Below are positions 8,077-16,452 of a stretch of 64,000 bases of DNA, in pieces. The notes beneath the pieces are model-generated. The model searched no databases and was not told where the DNA came from. It saw only the letters and a program-made list of their open reading frames with translations. Every line of letters starts with the position of its first letter. The first letter of the stretch is position 1. The stretch lies in assembly GCA_945833995.1 (NCBI GenBank), contig CAMAGM010000001.1, forward strand, positions 22,631 to 86,630. The letters run 5' to 3'. The position numbers were made by a program, and so were the translations under genes. The stretch is from an uncultured Prevotella sp. (GTDB lineage: Bacteria; Bacteroidota; Bacteroidia; Bacteroidales; Bacteroidaceae).

Positions 8077-9396
8077 ATGAATACACCTTTAAATTACGAC
8101 ATCGTCACTGAGGCCATCGAGCAGATGGGTCTCGGCGACTTTTCACAAGCTACTATCAGAGACATACAAAGCCTATCGAGAACCCTTGAGGAAAAGACAG
8201 GTGAGACAGTCATTCACCTTGAGATGGGCGTACCGGGACTGAAGCCTTCGGAGATAGCCCTCCGTGCTGAGCAAGAAGCCCTTGCCAACGGCTGCGCCAC
8301 AATCTATCCACCTAACGGAGGAATCCCAAGGATAAAGAACGCCACATCGCAGTTCGTCAAGGCTTTCATCGGCATTGACATCGACCCGCTCTGCTGCATA
8401 CCTACCACAGGCTCCATGCAAGGCACCTTCGCAACGTTCACTATTTGGAAACACTCGTCGGTGGCAAACGAGAAAGGCGAGCCTACGGTACTTTTCATCG
8501 ACCCCGGCTTCCCAGTGCAGACAACGCAGTGTGACGTCATTGGAATAAAACACATCGGACTCGACATTCACGACTACCGCGGCAAGGATCTCATTGCAAA
8601 GCTCGAAGAGATAATCGCCCAGCACAACATCTGCGGCATCGTATATTCCAACCCGAACAACCCATCGTGGGTTTGCTTCAACGAAGAGGAATTGGAAGGA
8701 ATAGGCAAGTTGGCAACGAAATATGACTTCATCGTGCTTGAAGACCTTGCATATTTCGCCATGGACTTCCGCCGCGACCTCTCCCACCCCTTCGAGGCAC
8801 CATATCAGGCAACAGTGGCACGCTACACCGACAACTACATGCTGTCAGTCTCTGGTTCAAAGGCTTTCTCCTACGCAGGTCAGCGCATCGGCGTCTGCTG
8901 CATAAGCAACAAGCTCTACCACCGCGTCTATCCTTCGCTGCAGGAAAACTTCGGCGTAGGCGAGTTCGGCAATTTCTTCGCCAACCGTCTGATGTACACC
9001 TTCTCAAGTGGCACCACGCATAGCGTCCAGCACGCCATGGCAGCACTTATGGAAGCTGCATGCAATGGTTCCTACTGCTTCCTCGACGACGTGAGGGAAT
9101 ATGGCAGACGTGCAAAATACATGAAGGAAGTACTTCTCGCCAACGGCTTTTACCTTGTTTATGACAACGACCTCGGAGCACCCCTCGCTGACGGTTTCTA
9201 CTTCACCGTACAATATCCCGGAATGAACGACCTGCAACTCACCCGTGAGCTGATGTACTACGGCATCGCCGTCTATCCGCTCGACACCATGGGCTCGACA
9301 CAACAAGGTGTCCGCATCTGCACCTCGTTCTTCTCCGACAACCTTCAGCCACTGTTCAAGGAAAGGATAGAGGCGTTTAAGAGGAACATGAATTAA
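8077..9396 (+). CDS. Class I/II PLP-dependent aminotransferase (probably aromatic amino acid)
   Basis: This 439-residue fold-type I aminotransferase has EMGVPGLKPSE (N-terminal substrate loop), YSNPNNPSWV (phosphate-ring Asn region), DLAYFAMDFR (Asp for the pyridine nitrogen) and SGSKAFSYAGQRIG, whose Lys forms the Schiff base. It interconverts amino acids and 2-oxo acids; in this operon phenylalanine, tyrosine or tryptophan with their aryl-2-oxo acids is the expected pair. It completes the route arylacetate, arylacetyl-CoA, arylpyruvate, amino acid. It is the last gene of the operon, followed by a hairpin-forming repeat and a convergent gene. Confidence 0.9.
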   Translation: MNTPLNYDIVTEAIEQMGLGDFSQATIRDIQSLSRTLEEKTGETVIHLEMGVPGLKPSEIALRAEQEALANGCATIYPPNGGIPRIKNATSQFVKAFIGIDIDPLCCIPTTGSMQGTFATFTIWKHSSVANEKGEPTVLFIDPGFPVQTTQCDVIGIKHIGLDIHDYRGKDLIAKLEEIIAQHNICGIVYSNPNNPSWVCFNEEELEGIGKLATKYDFIVLEDLAYFAMDFRRDLSHPFEAPYQATVARYTDNYMLSVSGSKAFSYAGQRIGVCCISNKLYHRVYPSLQENFGVGEFGNFFANRLMYTFSSGTTHSVQHAMAALMEAACNGSYCFLDDVREYGRRAKYMKEVLLANGFYLVYDNDLGAPLADGFYFTVQYPGMNDLQLTRELMYYGIAVYPLDTMGSTQQGVRICTSFFSDNLQPLFKERIEAFKRNMN

Positions 9397-9545
9397 GAAA
9401 GGAGGAGAGAGGAGTGAGGAGAGAGGAGTGAGAAGAGAGGAGTGAGAATACTTCACTGCGCAGCTAACACCTAAAATTCAAGCTTCGCTAATCTCACTCC
9501 TCTCACCTCACTCCTCTCACCTCTTACCTCTCACATCTCACCCTA
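9397..9545. repeat. Low-complexity inverted repeat between convergent operons
   Basis: The left arm is a tandem GGAGAGAGGAGTGA run (about 9399-9448). The right arm is CTCACTCCTCTCACC-type DNA (about 9500-9540) that runs into the 3' end of the GH2 gene. The loop holds CACTGCGCAGCTAACACC. It separates the + aromatic operon from the - strand GH2 gene and could terminate or protect both transcripts. Confidence 0.7.
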
Positions 9546-11914
9546 ATCTTCTTCGTCTTATACTTATCACTCGTAACCTCCAACACTACATCAGAGGGGG
9601 TAGTGCCGGCACGCAGAATTACCAACGCCGTTCCCATGAAGAGGTTGCGCTCGTTGCCTACGGCAAGCTCGTCGGACTGAATGTTTCCGTTGTCAACGGC
9701 AACAATCTCGGCATCGCCACTGACTTTGAACGTCAGTTTCTCACCAGCATTGAGCACACGGCGACCTTTCTTATCTACGGCAATTATGCGGACGTGCTGC
9801 AGATCCTTGCCATCGGCGTGCCATGTCTGCTTGTCGGCAACGAGTTGCAAGGCAACTGCCTCGCCTGTGGTCTCAAGGCTATGACGCGCTATTTCCTTTC
9901 CGTCCTTGCGTGCAACGGCAGTTATAGTACCTGGCTGATATACGATTCCGTCCCAACGTATGCGGTTGCGTACCTTCGGGTCACGCTCGTTCTTCTTCGT
10001 GCCGAGGCTCTTGCCGTTCATCAGCAGCTCCACCTCGTCGCCGTTGGTATAGGTGTAGAGAGAGACTTTCTCACCTGCCGTACGGTTCCAGTTCTCAGAG
10101 AATTTTCCCACTGAAATGTCAACGCCATTCCACATCATCTTTCCCTTGCCCTCCTCAATTACTGCGATGTGCGCCGTAGGCTCATCAGAGAAGAAACTCT
10201 TGAGGAAATACGCATCGGGCTTAGGCTGCAGCGAGATGTCGAAAACACCTTGGTTCCAGCCTTTCACGGGCCAACCCATGCTCTCGCCAAGATAGTCTAT
10301 TGCTCCCCAATAGGCAAGACCCACCACGCGGTCGAGATCCATTTCAAAATAGTTTGGTCCCATAGCCGACGTGCTTGCCTCACTCTGGTAGAAAATCTTC
10401 TCAGGATAGCGTCGTCCATCACCGGGGAAGTACATGTAGCGGTAGTTATAGGAAGCGATGTCGGTCTCCAAGGCAAGCGGTGCGGGAATGGAGTCGGTCT
10501 CAATGCTGCGGTAACGAGGGTGCATGGCAACGGTAACAAGGCGAGTGTCGTCATAACGGCGCAGCAGCTCGCGTTGCAGTTTGTAAGCTGTCACGCCCCA
10601 ATCGTTGAACGGCAAGTTGGCATACTGCTGAAGCTCATTGCCAAGACTCCAGAGTACTACAGACGGATGGTTGCGGTCGCGCTTAATGAACTCTGGCACG
10701 TCTTTCTGCCAAAGGCTCTCCCACTCCACTCGTCCACCGGCATACTGCGTGAGCCATTTGTCATAAAGCTCGTCAACCACTAGCAATCCGAGGCGGTCGC
10801 AAAGGTGGAGGAAGTCCTCGCTGTATGGGTTGTGCGACGTGCGAACATGATTATAGCCAAAGTCCTTCATCAGCTTCAGTCGCTTCTCTATGGCACGCGG
10901 ATAGGCAGCGGCACCAAGTGCGCCAAGCGTATGGTGGTTAGCCCAACCTTTCAGCAGCACCTTCTTACCATTGAGCAGCAAACCACGCTCTGGAGTGAAC
11001 TCCACTGTGCGCACGCCAAAAGGCTCGCTCACGCGGTCGATGGCGTTGCCCTCTGCATCGAATATCGTCACCTCTGCCGTATAAAGATATGGCGACTCGC
11101 ACGACCACAGCCTTGCATTGTCGAGTGTCAATGGAGCAAGCTCATACTCGCGCTGTCTCCACTTTGGCGAATAAGCCACGTCCTCACGCTGCTGTGCCAC
11201 CACATTTCCCTCTGCATCGAGAATCCTTACCTCTACAGGCAAGCGCTCTGCCTTGCCCATGCAAGCTATCTCTGCCTTTATGCGCACTTCCTTATTATCC
11301 ACGGTGCGGATAAAGAGCGGATGGCGTGGGAAGAATGTCTTAGAGTCGGTTACTATCACGTTCACGTCACGATAGAGTCCACCTCCAGTGTACCAACGTG
11401 AGTTGTTTGGCTGCTGTGTGTTTGCCTTTACTACAATCTCGTTTGCCTCGCCATATTTGAGCAGTTTCGATACGTCTATGTCGAAACCAAGATAGCCATA
11501 GTCAATACCGCCTACATGCTGTCCGTTCACCCATACGTCGCCCACGAGCATTATGCCCTGGAAGTCGAGCAGCACACGCCGTCCTTGCCACTCCACAGGT
11601 GCCATCAGCTCACGACGATACCAACCTACGTTCATCTCCTTGAAGCCGCGCGGACTCAGTCGGCTGCGCACATTGCTGCCCGCATCGCTATTGTCGGGAC
11701 GCTCAGATGCATCCGGCTCAACCCACGGCTGACCAATAAGGAAATCGTGCGGCAGGCAGACTGTCTCACAACTTGCGTTCTTCACAGCCTCAACTCCCGA
11801 CAATTCGCCAAGATGGAACTGCCAACCACGGTCAAGACTTATAGTATCTCTCTCGGCTGCAGCCGCCCTGCCAACAAGCAAAGCCATAGCTGCCATTATA
11901 ACTATTTTTTTCAT
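9524..11914 (-). CDS. Glycoside hydrolase family 2 (beta-galactosidase-like), secreted
   Basis: This 796-residue protein begins with a signal peptide (MKKIVIMAAMALLVGRAAAA). It has the GH2 order: sugar-binding jelly roll (about 25-190), immunoglobulin-like domain (200-305), TIM barrel (306-590) and a C-terminal GH2 beta-domain region (about 620-796). The acid/base Glu is E427 in LWSLGNELQ, and the likely nucleophile is E512 in FYQSEAS. A role in removing beta-galactose or beta-glucuronate side groups of rhamnogalacturonan I fits the neighbours; exact specificity is unknown. The last codons overlap repeat DNA at the 3' end. It lies 99 bp downstream of the triple-esterase gene and is probably co-transcribed with it. 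Confidence 0.88.
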   Translation of the reverse strand: MKKIVIMAAMALLVGRAAAAERDTISLDRGWQFHLGELSGVEAVKNASCETVCLPHDFLIGQPWVEPDASERPDNSDAGSNVRSRLSPRGFKEMNVGWYRRELMAPVEWQGRRVLLDFQGIMLVGDVWVNGQHVGGIDYGYLGFDIDVSKLLKYGEANEIVVKANTQQPNNSRWYTGGGLYRDVNVIVTDSKTFFPRHPLFIRTVDNKEVRIKAEIACMGKAERLPVEVRILDAEGNVVAQQREDVAYSPKWRQREYELAPLTLDNARLWSCESPYLYTAEVTIFDAEGNAIDRVSEPFGVRTVEFTPERGLLLNGKKVLLKGWANHHTLGALGAAAYPRAIEKRLKLMKDFGYNHVRTSHNPYSEDFLHLCDRLGLLVVDELYDKWLTQYAGGRVEWESLWQKDVPEFIKRDRNHPSVVLWSLGNELQQYANLPFNDWGVTAYKLQRELLRRYDDTRLVTVAMHPRYRSIETDSIPAPLALETDIASYNYRYMYFPGDGRRYPEKIFYQSEASTSAMGPNYFEMDLDRVVGLAYWGAIDYLGESMGWPVKGWNQGVFDISLQPKPDAYFLKSFFSDEPTAHIAVIEEGKGKMMWNGVDISVGKFSENWNRTAGEKVSLYTYTNGDEVELLMNGKSLGTKKNERDPKVRNRIRWDGIVYQPGTITAVARKDGKEIARHSLETTGEAVALQLVADKQTWHADGKDLQHVRIIAVDKKGRRVLNAGEKLTFKVSGDAEIVAVDNGNIQSDELAVGNERNLFMGTALVILRAGTTPSDVVLEVTSDKYKTKKIRVRCER

Positions 11915-11974
11915 ATTTATGCTTATAAAGTTAAAGATTTGTGTTCAGCCCTCATCAATTTCTTGGGAAATTCT

Positions 11975-12007
11975 TCTCCCCCCCCCAGGGGGAGTAGGAG
12001 GGGGCCT
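11975..12007. repeat. Decayed single arm of the CCCTCCCTGGGGAGGG palindrome family
   Basis: The sequence TTCTCCCCCCCCCCAGGGGG followed by AGTAGGAGGGGGCCTC resembles the right arm of elements A and B. It sits between the triple-esterase stop and the GH2 start on the minus strand. Part of the palindrome has become a poly-C run. Confidence 0.6.
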
Positions 12008-12013
12008 CAACTT

Positions 12014-14770
12014 TTAGTTCCCATACGGCTTAGTAGTGTCGATGTCCTGTGCCGGATACCACACAAAGGCATCGGGATCGTCAGGCTGCGCTGGCGAATA
12101 GTCCTTCCATTCGGGGCGCAACGACTTCACTATAGGCAGGTTGAGTTGCTTCATTCCCATAATTGCCATCTTTGCCACCTCGTATGCCCCGTAAGGGTTG
12201 AAGTGGGTGTTGTCGGCAAGAGGCTTGGTCTGTCCGGGGAAGGTGTTGGCAGGATAGTGTACGAGCGAGCGCTTGCTACCCTCATAGCCGAGAGTCTCGA
12301 AGAAGGTGCGCGTCATGTCGTGCAGTTCTATCACCGGCACGTTCTCACGGCGTGCAACCTCACGCATTGCGTCAGGATAGTCGCCATGCGTCTCCTGTAT
12401 CTTTGTCTGCATGGCTTCGTCGAACGAGCGTCGTTGGGTTGGTGTGACGAAAACCATCGTTCCACCCTTTGCTCTCACCCTATCAATAAAAATCTTCAGG
12501 TTGTGGGCAAAGTTATACCATGCTCCGCTGCCTGGCTTGCGCTCTTTCTGGTCGTTGTGTCCAAACTCGCATAACACATAGTCGCCAGGCCTCATCATCT
12601 CCACAACTTGGTCAAGTCGGTTTGAGGCAATGAACGAGCTTGTTGCCAGTCCGCTCTCGGCATGGTTTGCAATGGCCACGTCGGTGTTGAACCATCGTGT
12701 CACCATCTGTCCCCAGCTTGCGTATGGCTCGCCAGTCTGGTCAACCACGGTTGAGTTGCCGCAAAGGAAAATGGTAGTAGCCGTTGTGTCGCGCTCTATT
12801 CTCACCTCCTTCACTGTCGGAGCAGCACCTGTGAACTCCAGGGTAAGCAGGTCGTCCCATGTTCTTGTTCCTATCTCGCGTGGATGGCGCGAAACGTTCT
12901 TTCCGTCGGCAACAAATGGCGTGCGCTTGTTCACGATGAACTCCACCGTCTTGAACTCACCCTTTTTCGTTGCTGTTTCCTCTACCATCAGTCGGCGGCT
13001 CTCAGCGCGCACCACTGTCTTTCCTGCCTTTTTCTTCGAGCCAAGCACCACCGTCACCTTATAGTTGCCATCGGGCACCTCTGCTGAGAAGCTGAATGGG
13101 GCGTTGTCCATTGTTGACTTTCCGCTTAGGTCAGCCACAACTGGTTGCGTCATCAGCAGACAACGTGCGAGGCTACCGCCATTGCGTGCCAGTCCCTTTG
13201 CCACGCTCTTGGCATTGAGTCGTGCGCCGAGCAATGAGGTGTGTGTATGGTCGTGGTTGAAATAATCCTTGGCTTTCTCCTTGCCTATCTCGTCGAGGAA
13301 GTCTGCCGAAATGTTGTGGACATCCACAAGCTCCACACCAGTTTCCTTCACCACCTCACGATACCACTTCCCATAGGTGTCGTTGCGTCGCTCTATTTTT
13401 CCTCCAGGCCACTCGTTGCGTGGAGTGAGCGACACGAGTATAGGTGTCGCACCCTTCTCGCGCACGTCCTGAATGAACTTCTTCAGATACCAACCGAAGG
13501 AATATACCACCTCGTATTTCCCACTGTCGGCGAGTCTATACACATGGCTCGTATCCTTCGTGCAGGCTATCGTTCCGCGCTGCTTCTGGTTGTCAATAGG
13601 ACCAATGTCGTTGTGCCCGAACTGAATCAGCACATAGTCGCCAGGCTGCAGGCTGTTATACACCTTGTCCCAACGTCCCTCGTTGAGGAATGTACGAGTG
13701 CTGCGTCCAGCCTTTGCACAGTTCACGCAGGTCACGAGATTCTTGTCGAACACGGTATAGGCCTGCGAGCCCCAACCCCACATTCCGTTCTCGTCCTTGT
13801 CCTCGTTCTTCACTGTGCTGTCGCCCGTGATGAACACCACAGGCTTCCCTGCCTCGCGCACAAAGTTTTCTGTTGGAAGTGCCACGTTCTGCATCATAGC
13901 CTGCAGCGGAGCCAGTTTCGGGTCGTTGCTCTCGGCAATGCCCTCAGCAGCCGACCTTGCGTTCATCATAGCACCGAAATGGCTTGTGTGTATGTGGTCG
14001 CCATAGAAATGGTATTTCTCCTTCCAAGGACCATATTTGTCGAGCTTTGCAGCCGAGCGTTCGTTGAGGTCAATGTATGGCACACCCTCCTGCTCCGCCA
14101 CTTGGCTTGCCCACAGTCCGAAGGTCTTTGCCACACGCACTATCTTTCCCTGCTCGTCGTATGCGTCGCGCGGAGTGAGCGACATCAGTATTGGGTTTGC
14201 TCCCACGGCACGGCAGTCGCGGATATATTTCCGCAAATATTCCCCATAGGTATAAACCGTTTCCTTCACTCCAGTCTCCTTTATGGTCACGTTGAGCGTG
14301 TCGTTTCCAATGCCGGGAATGCTCGCCCTTGCCCTTCCGCTGTCGTAAGGGCCATTGTCGTTGTGTCCGATGGAAATAATCACCCAGTCGCCCTTCCTTA
14401 TGCCTTTTCTTACATCGGGCCACAGGCGTGTATAGAACGTGCGGCTACTCATGCCGCCAAGAGCCTGATTCTCCACCGTTATCTTGTTCTCGTCGAAGAA
14501 CTCCTGTGCATAGTAGCCCCACCCCCACTGTCCGTTGTTGCCGTTGCCCAAAGTGCCGTTTCTCATAGTCGAGTTTCCTATCAGGAATAGCACAGGGTTG
14601 GTTCCCTTGCGGCTCGTGCCTGCGGGAATTCGTGCTGTCTTTGCCTTGTTAAGGCTGTCCAGGGTGTTATCGACAACCTTGTTCACGTCCTCCATTGGTT
14701 TTGCCACTTGCGCAGAGGCAAAAGCGGCAGAGAACAACAAAGTTGCTCCAAACAAAAGTCTTGTTTTCAT
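12014..14770 (-). CDS. Secreted esterase with three SGNH/CE12-type domains (rhamnogalacturonan acetylesterase-like)
   Basis: I start at the ATG at 14770 (MKTRLLFGATLLFSAAFASA, signal peptide), giving 918 residues; the open frame upstream lacks a signal sequence. Three SGNH domains follow, each with a full set of catalytic motifs. Domain 1: GNSTM (Ser67), GHND (135-138), DHIH (Asp258/His261). Domain 2: GDSTV (Ser318), GHND (385-388), DHTH (Asp507/His510). After a beta-rich domain (about 543-662), domain 3 has GNSTV (Ser673), GHND (737-740), DNTH (Asp853/His856). Domain 3 with its preceding beta-domain has the standard CE12 rhamnogalacturonan acetylesterase look. Domains 1 and 2 resemble each other most, suggesting internal duplication. 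Expected role: deacetylation of pectin backbone outside the cell before lyase attack. Confidence 0.88.
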   Translation of the reverse strand: MKTRLLFGATLLFSAAFASAQVAKPMEDVNKVVDNTLDSLNKAKTARIPAGTSRKGTNPVLFLIGNSTMRNGTLGNGNNGQWGWGYYAQEFFDENKITVENQALGGMSSRTFYTRLWPDVRKGIRKGDWVIISIGHNDNGPYDSGRARASIPGIGNDTLNVTIKETGVKETVYTYGEYLRKYIRDCRAVGANPILMSLTPRDAYDEQGKIVRVAKTFGLWASQVAEQEGVPYIDLNERSAAKLDKYGPWKEKYHFYGDHIHTSHFGAMMNARSAAEGIAESNDPKLAPLQAMMQNVALPTENFVREAGKPVVFITGDSTVKNEDKDENGMWGWGSQAYTVFDKNLVTCVNCAKAGRSTRTFLNEGRWDKVYNSLQPGDYVLIQFGHNDIGPIDNQKQRGTIACTKDTSHVYRLADSGKYEVVYSFGWYLKKFIQDVREKGATPILVSLTPRNEWPGGKIERRNDTYGKWYREVVKETGVELVDVHNISADFLDEIGKEKAKDYFNHDHTHTSLLGARLNAKSVAKGLARNGGSLARCLLMTQPVVADLSGKSTMDNAPFSFSAEVPDGNYKVTVVLGSKKKAGKTVVRAESRRLMVEETATKKGEFKTVEFIVNKRTPFVADGKNVSRHPREIGTRTWDDLLTLEFTGAAPTVKEVRIERDTTATTIFLCGNSTVVDQTGEPYASWGQMVTRWFNTDVAIANHAESGLATSSFIASNRLDQVVEMMRPGDYVLCEFGHNDQKERKPGSGAWYNFAHNLKIFIDRVRAKGGTMVFVTPTQRRSFDEAMQTKIQETHGDYPDAMREVARRENVPVIELHDMTRTFFETLGYEGSKRSLVHYPANTFPGQTKPLADNTHFNPYGAYEVAKMAIMGMKQLNLPIVKSLRPEWKDYSPAQPDDPDAFVWYPAQDIDTTKPYGN

Positions 14771-14814
14771 CTCCGTTATACAGTTTTTAGTTTCATTGCT
14801 TGTTATTTTTGGTG

Positions 14815-14822
14815 CAAAGTTA
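14815..14822 (-). promoter_or_regulatory. -7 box of the triple-esterase gene
   Basis: On the minus strand this reads TAACTTTG, a match to the Bacteroidetes -7 consensus TAnnTTTG, 45 bp before the ATG at 14770. No TTTG box lies at the preferred distance upstream, so the -33 element is weak or absent and activator dependence is plausible. The 22-bp array at 14887-14960 lies about 65-140 bp further upstream. Confidence 0.6.
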
Positions 14823-14886
14823 CAAAACATTCCCCTCAAATGCCCATAATATTTGATTTTTTTCTTTTGATTTTTGTTCGCCAAAC

Positions 14887-14960
14887 ATCGACAAGTCGAT
14901 TAGGCAATATCGACAAGTCGATTTCCGCATATCGACAAGTCGATTCCTAATGATCGAAAG
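14887..14960. repeat. 22-bp tandem array of ATCGACAAGTCGAT (three full units and a decayed fourth)
   Basis: Units start at 14887, 14909, 14931 and 14953, exactly 22 bp apart. The first three share ATCGACAAGTCGATT, an inverted repeat of ATCGAC and GTCGAT around AA; the fourth has ATCGAAAG. The 7-bp spacers differ (AGGCAAT, TCCGCAT, CCTAATG). A spacing of about two helical turns places the sites on one DNA face. It lies upstream of the esterase promoter, so it could be an operator array; a dispersed repeat without function is the alternative. Confidence 0.7.
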
Positions 14961-14991
14961 GTGGGGTTGACACATACCATAAACGGCTAAA

Positions 14992-15125
14992 TGCCCACGT
15001 TGCCTACGTTGGACACTTTCCTCACGCACATTATAAATATATATACATAATTATTTTTTCTTTTTATTCTTCATATAATATAAAAAGTTTATTTTATTGA
15101 TGTCCAACGTGGGCAAACGTGGGCA
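14992..15125. repeat. Inverted-repeat element with AT-rich core
   Basis: The arms 14992-15015 (TGCCCACGTTGCCTACGTTG...) and 15101-15125 (TGTCCAACGTGGGCAAACGT...) pair with few mismatches and a one-base indel. Each arm itself contains two copies of an ACGTTG/CAACGT core. The 85-bp core is almost pure A/T with a pyrimidine run. The layout matches 53232-53465, although the arm sequences are unrelated. Confidence 0.7.
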
Positions 15126-15211
15126 AATGGCAAAAAACGACCTCGTTTTTGGAGCGCAGGCATCAAACAATCATCAAGACAAAAGTTAAATATGGTTGCA
15201 ATTTGAAATGG

Positions 15212-15385
15212 CTGGAGGTGTGGGCATCTCGCCCGCATCTTGCGCACCATCCAGAAAAAATCTCTTGTGATTATTACCTCGTAGGCGAGGTGCGAATTAA
15301 CGTCTTTTCTGCCTCAAGTACGGACTTACATAAAGTAAAGTCCCTACAGGCGGATGGATATTTAACTACATTAAAGGGAGGAAAA
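15212..15385. repeat. Decayed copy of the GTGTGGGCGTCTCGCCCGCA dispersed repeat
   Basis: Bases 15212-15239 match the left arm of the inverted repeat at 63889-63994 with a few changes. TTGCGCACCATC and ATTACCTCGTAGGCGAGGTG follow, as in that copy, but the right arm is cut after GGTGCG. A further block GGATATTTAACTACATTAAA (about 15356) corresponds in inverted orientation to DNA near 63845-63880. The gap 15126-15489 holds nothing else that I can support as a gene. Confidence 0.65.
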
Positions 15386-15401
15386 CTTCTATATATTAAT
15401 G

Positions 15402-15438
15402 GAGGGCTGGTACCGGAAAATCATTCCACCCAGCCCTC
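15402..15438 (-). terminator. Hairpin downstream of the fimbrillin-like gene
   Basis: GAGGGCTGG (15402-15410) and CCAGCCCTC (15430-15438) form a perfect 9-bp stem with a 19-nt loop, about 50 bp beyond the stop at 15490. On the minus strand an AT-rich stretch follows (ATTAATATATAG), so transcription termination for that gene is likely. Confidence 0.6.
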
Positions 15439-15489
15439 ACGGAGGTTTAAATCAAATGAATATTGTTATGAGTTGATTACTGTTTTTGT

Positions 15490-16452
15490 TTATCGTGCTT
15501 CTCCTTCTACAGGATTCTCCGTTCCTGATTGCCAACTTTTAATAGTTATTTCGGAAAGAGAGAATCCCTCTTTTTTAAGGGTCAATTTGTATATATACTC
15601 ATATCCACCTTTAAACTCTACACCACCAGATGGGACGGTATACTTATATCCATTATCGACATCAACATATACACCTATCATTTTTGTTCCACCAGACACT
15701 GTTTGAGGTGGAATGATACAAGACACTCCCGATGTGCATAGTGCCTCTACTGCATCAGATTCACACACATATACATAGCCTGTACTACCCGTACCAGTTG
15801 CTTTTAATTCCGCACCAGTAGCTGATATTGTCGCATTTCTCATAATGCCATACAAATATAAATTTGAAAAACCAGTTTTAAAATCAGCTAAATCATAAGC
15901 TTCTGATGGATCTTCTACTATTACAGTAATCTTAGACATGCAATGATTGAATTCCAGCGGAATTGGGTTTGCAGGATCCACATTGGTTGTAAAAGCATAC
16001 ATCAAATCACTCTTTCTATAGTTTGCATCTGTACTCTGATCTTGCTGAACTGCAAATGATGTTGCATCCCAAGTCATTTGATTTCCACTTGCGTCTTTGG
16101 CTGGATAAACTGCACGAGCCTCTAACTGATCACCAGAACCCAATACATACAAATCAGCGTCTGTTGTCCAACCGACAGGAGTCTTGGTATATGTCACATA
16201 GCCATTTTCTGGCAAGCCCTCTATCATAGTACAATGAACACCGTCAGGAAAAACGCTAATTGCCTCTCCATCTAAGAAATCTGTATTTTGGAGTTGAGAT
16301 TCATTACCACTTGAACGGGTTTGCATTCCTTTTATTCCTACAGTGATTTGAAGTGGATGTTTGGTAGATTCAATAGAGTAGTCATCCCTACTACTACAAG
16401 CCGCGAACATTGTGCCAATGCAGACGGCGATTAAAAACTGTTTAATTTGCAT
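15490..16452 (-). CDS. Fimbrillin-like (Mfa-type) outer-membrane lipoprotein
   Basis: This 320-residue protein starts MQIKQFLIAVCIGTMFAAC, a lipoprotein signal with the lipidated Cys at residue 19. Then comes the pattern of Bacteroidales Mfa-like/FimB-type proteins: LQITVGIKGMQTRSS, DFLDGEAISVF near residue 60 and a two-part beta-sandwich body ending in KLTLKKEGFSLSEITIKSW. Such proteins are pilus subunits or tip adhesins. No other fimbrial gene lies next to it, so it may be a solitary adhesin. Its codon use is AT-richer than the flanking pectin genes, which hints at separate acquisition. It is preceded by an unusually long structured leader (16453-16863). Confidence 0.82.
   Translation of the reverse strand: MQIKQFLIAVCIGTMFAACSSRDDYSIESTKHPLQITVGIKGMQTRSSGNESQLQNTDFLDGEAISVFPDGVHCTMIEGLPENGYVTYTKTPVGWTTDADLYVLGSGDQLEARAVYPAKDASGNQMTWDATSFAVQQDQSTDANYRKSDLMYAFTTNVDPANPIPLEFNHCMSKITVIVEDPSEAYDLADFKTGFSNLYLYGIMRNATISATGAELKATGTGSTGYVYVCESDAVEALCTSGVSCIIPPQTVSGGTKMIGVYVDVDNGYKYTVPSGGVEFKGGYEYIYKLTLKKEGFSLSEITIKSWQSGTENPVEGEAR

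Noticed and set aside
13241-14590. 449-codon open frame on + opposite the triple-esterase gene
   Set aside because: It is antisense to a gene with three intact catalytic sites, has no signal or domain, and reflects high-GC third-position bias in the real gene.
14771-14884. 38-residue N-terminal extension of the triple-esterase
   Set aside because: The signal peptide begins at the ATG at 14770 and the -7 box lies inside the extension, so the extension cannot be translated from that promoter.
14887-14960. CRISPR array
   Set aside because: Spacers are only 7 bp, repeats are palindromic and no cas gene is present.
15119-15706. 195-codon open frame on +
   Set aside because: It runs through repeat DNA and then antisense to the fimbrillin-like gene; composition is not protein-like.
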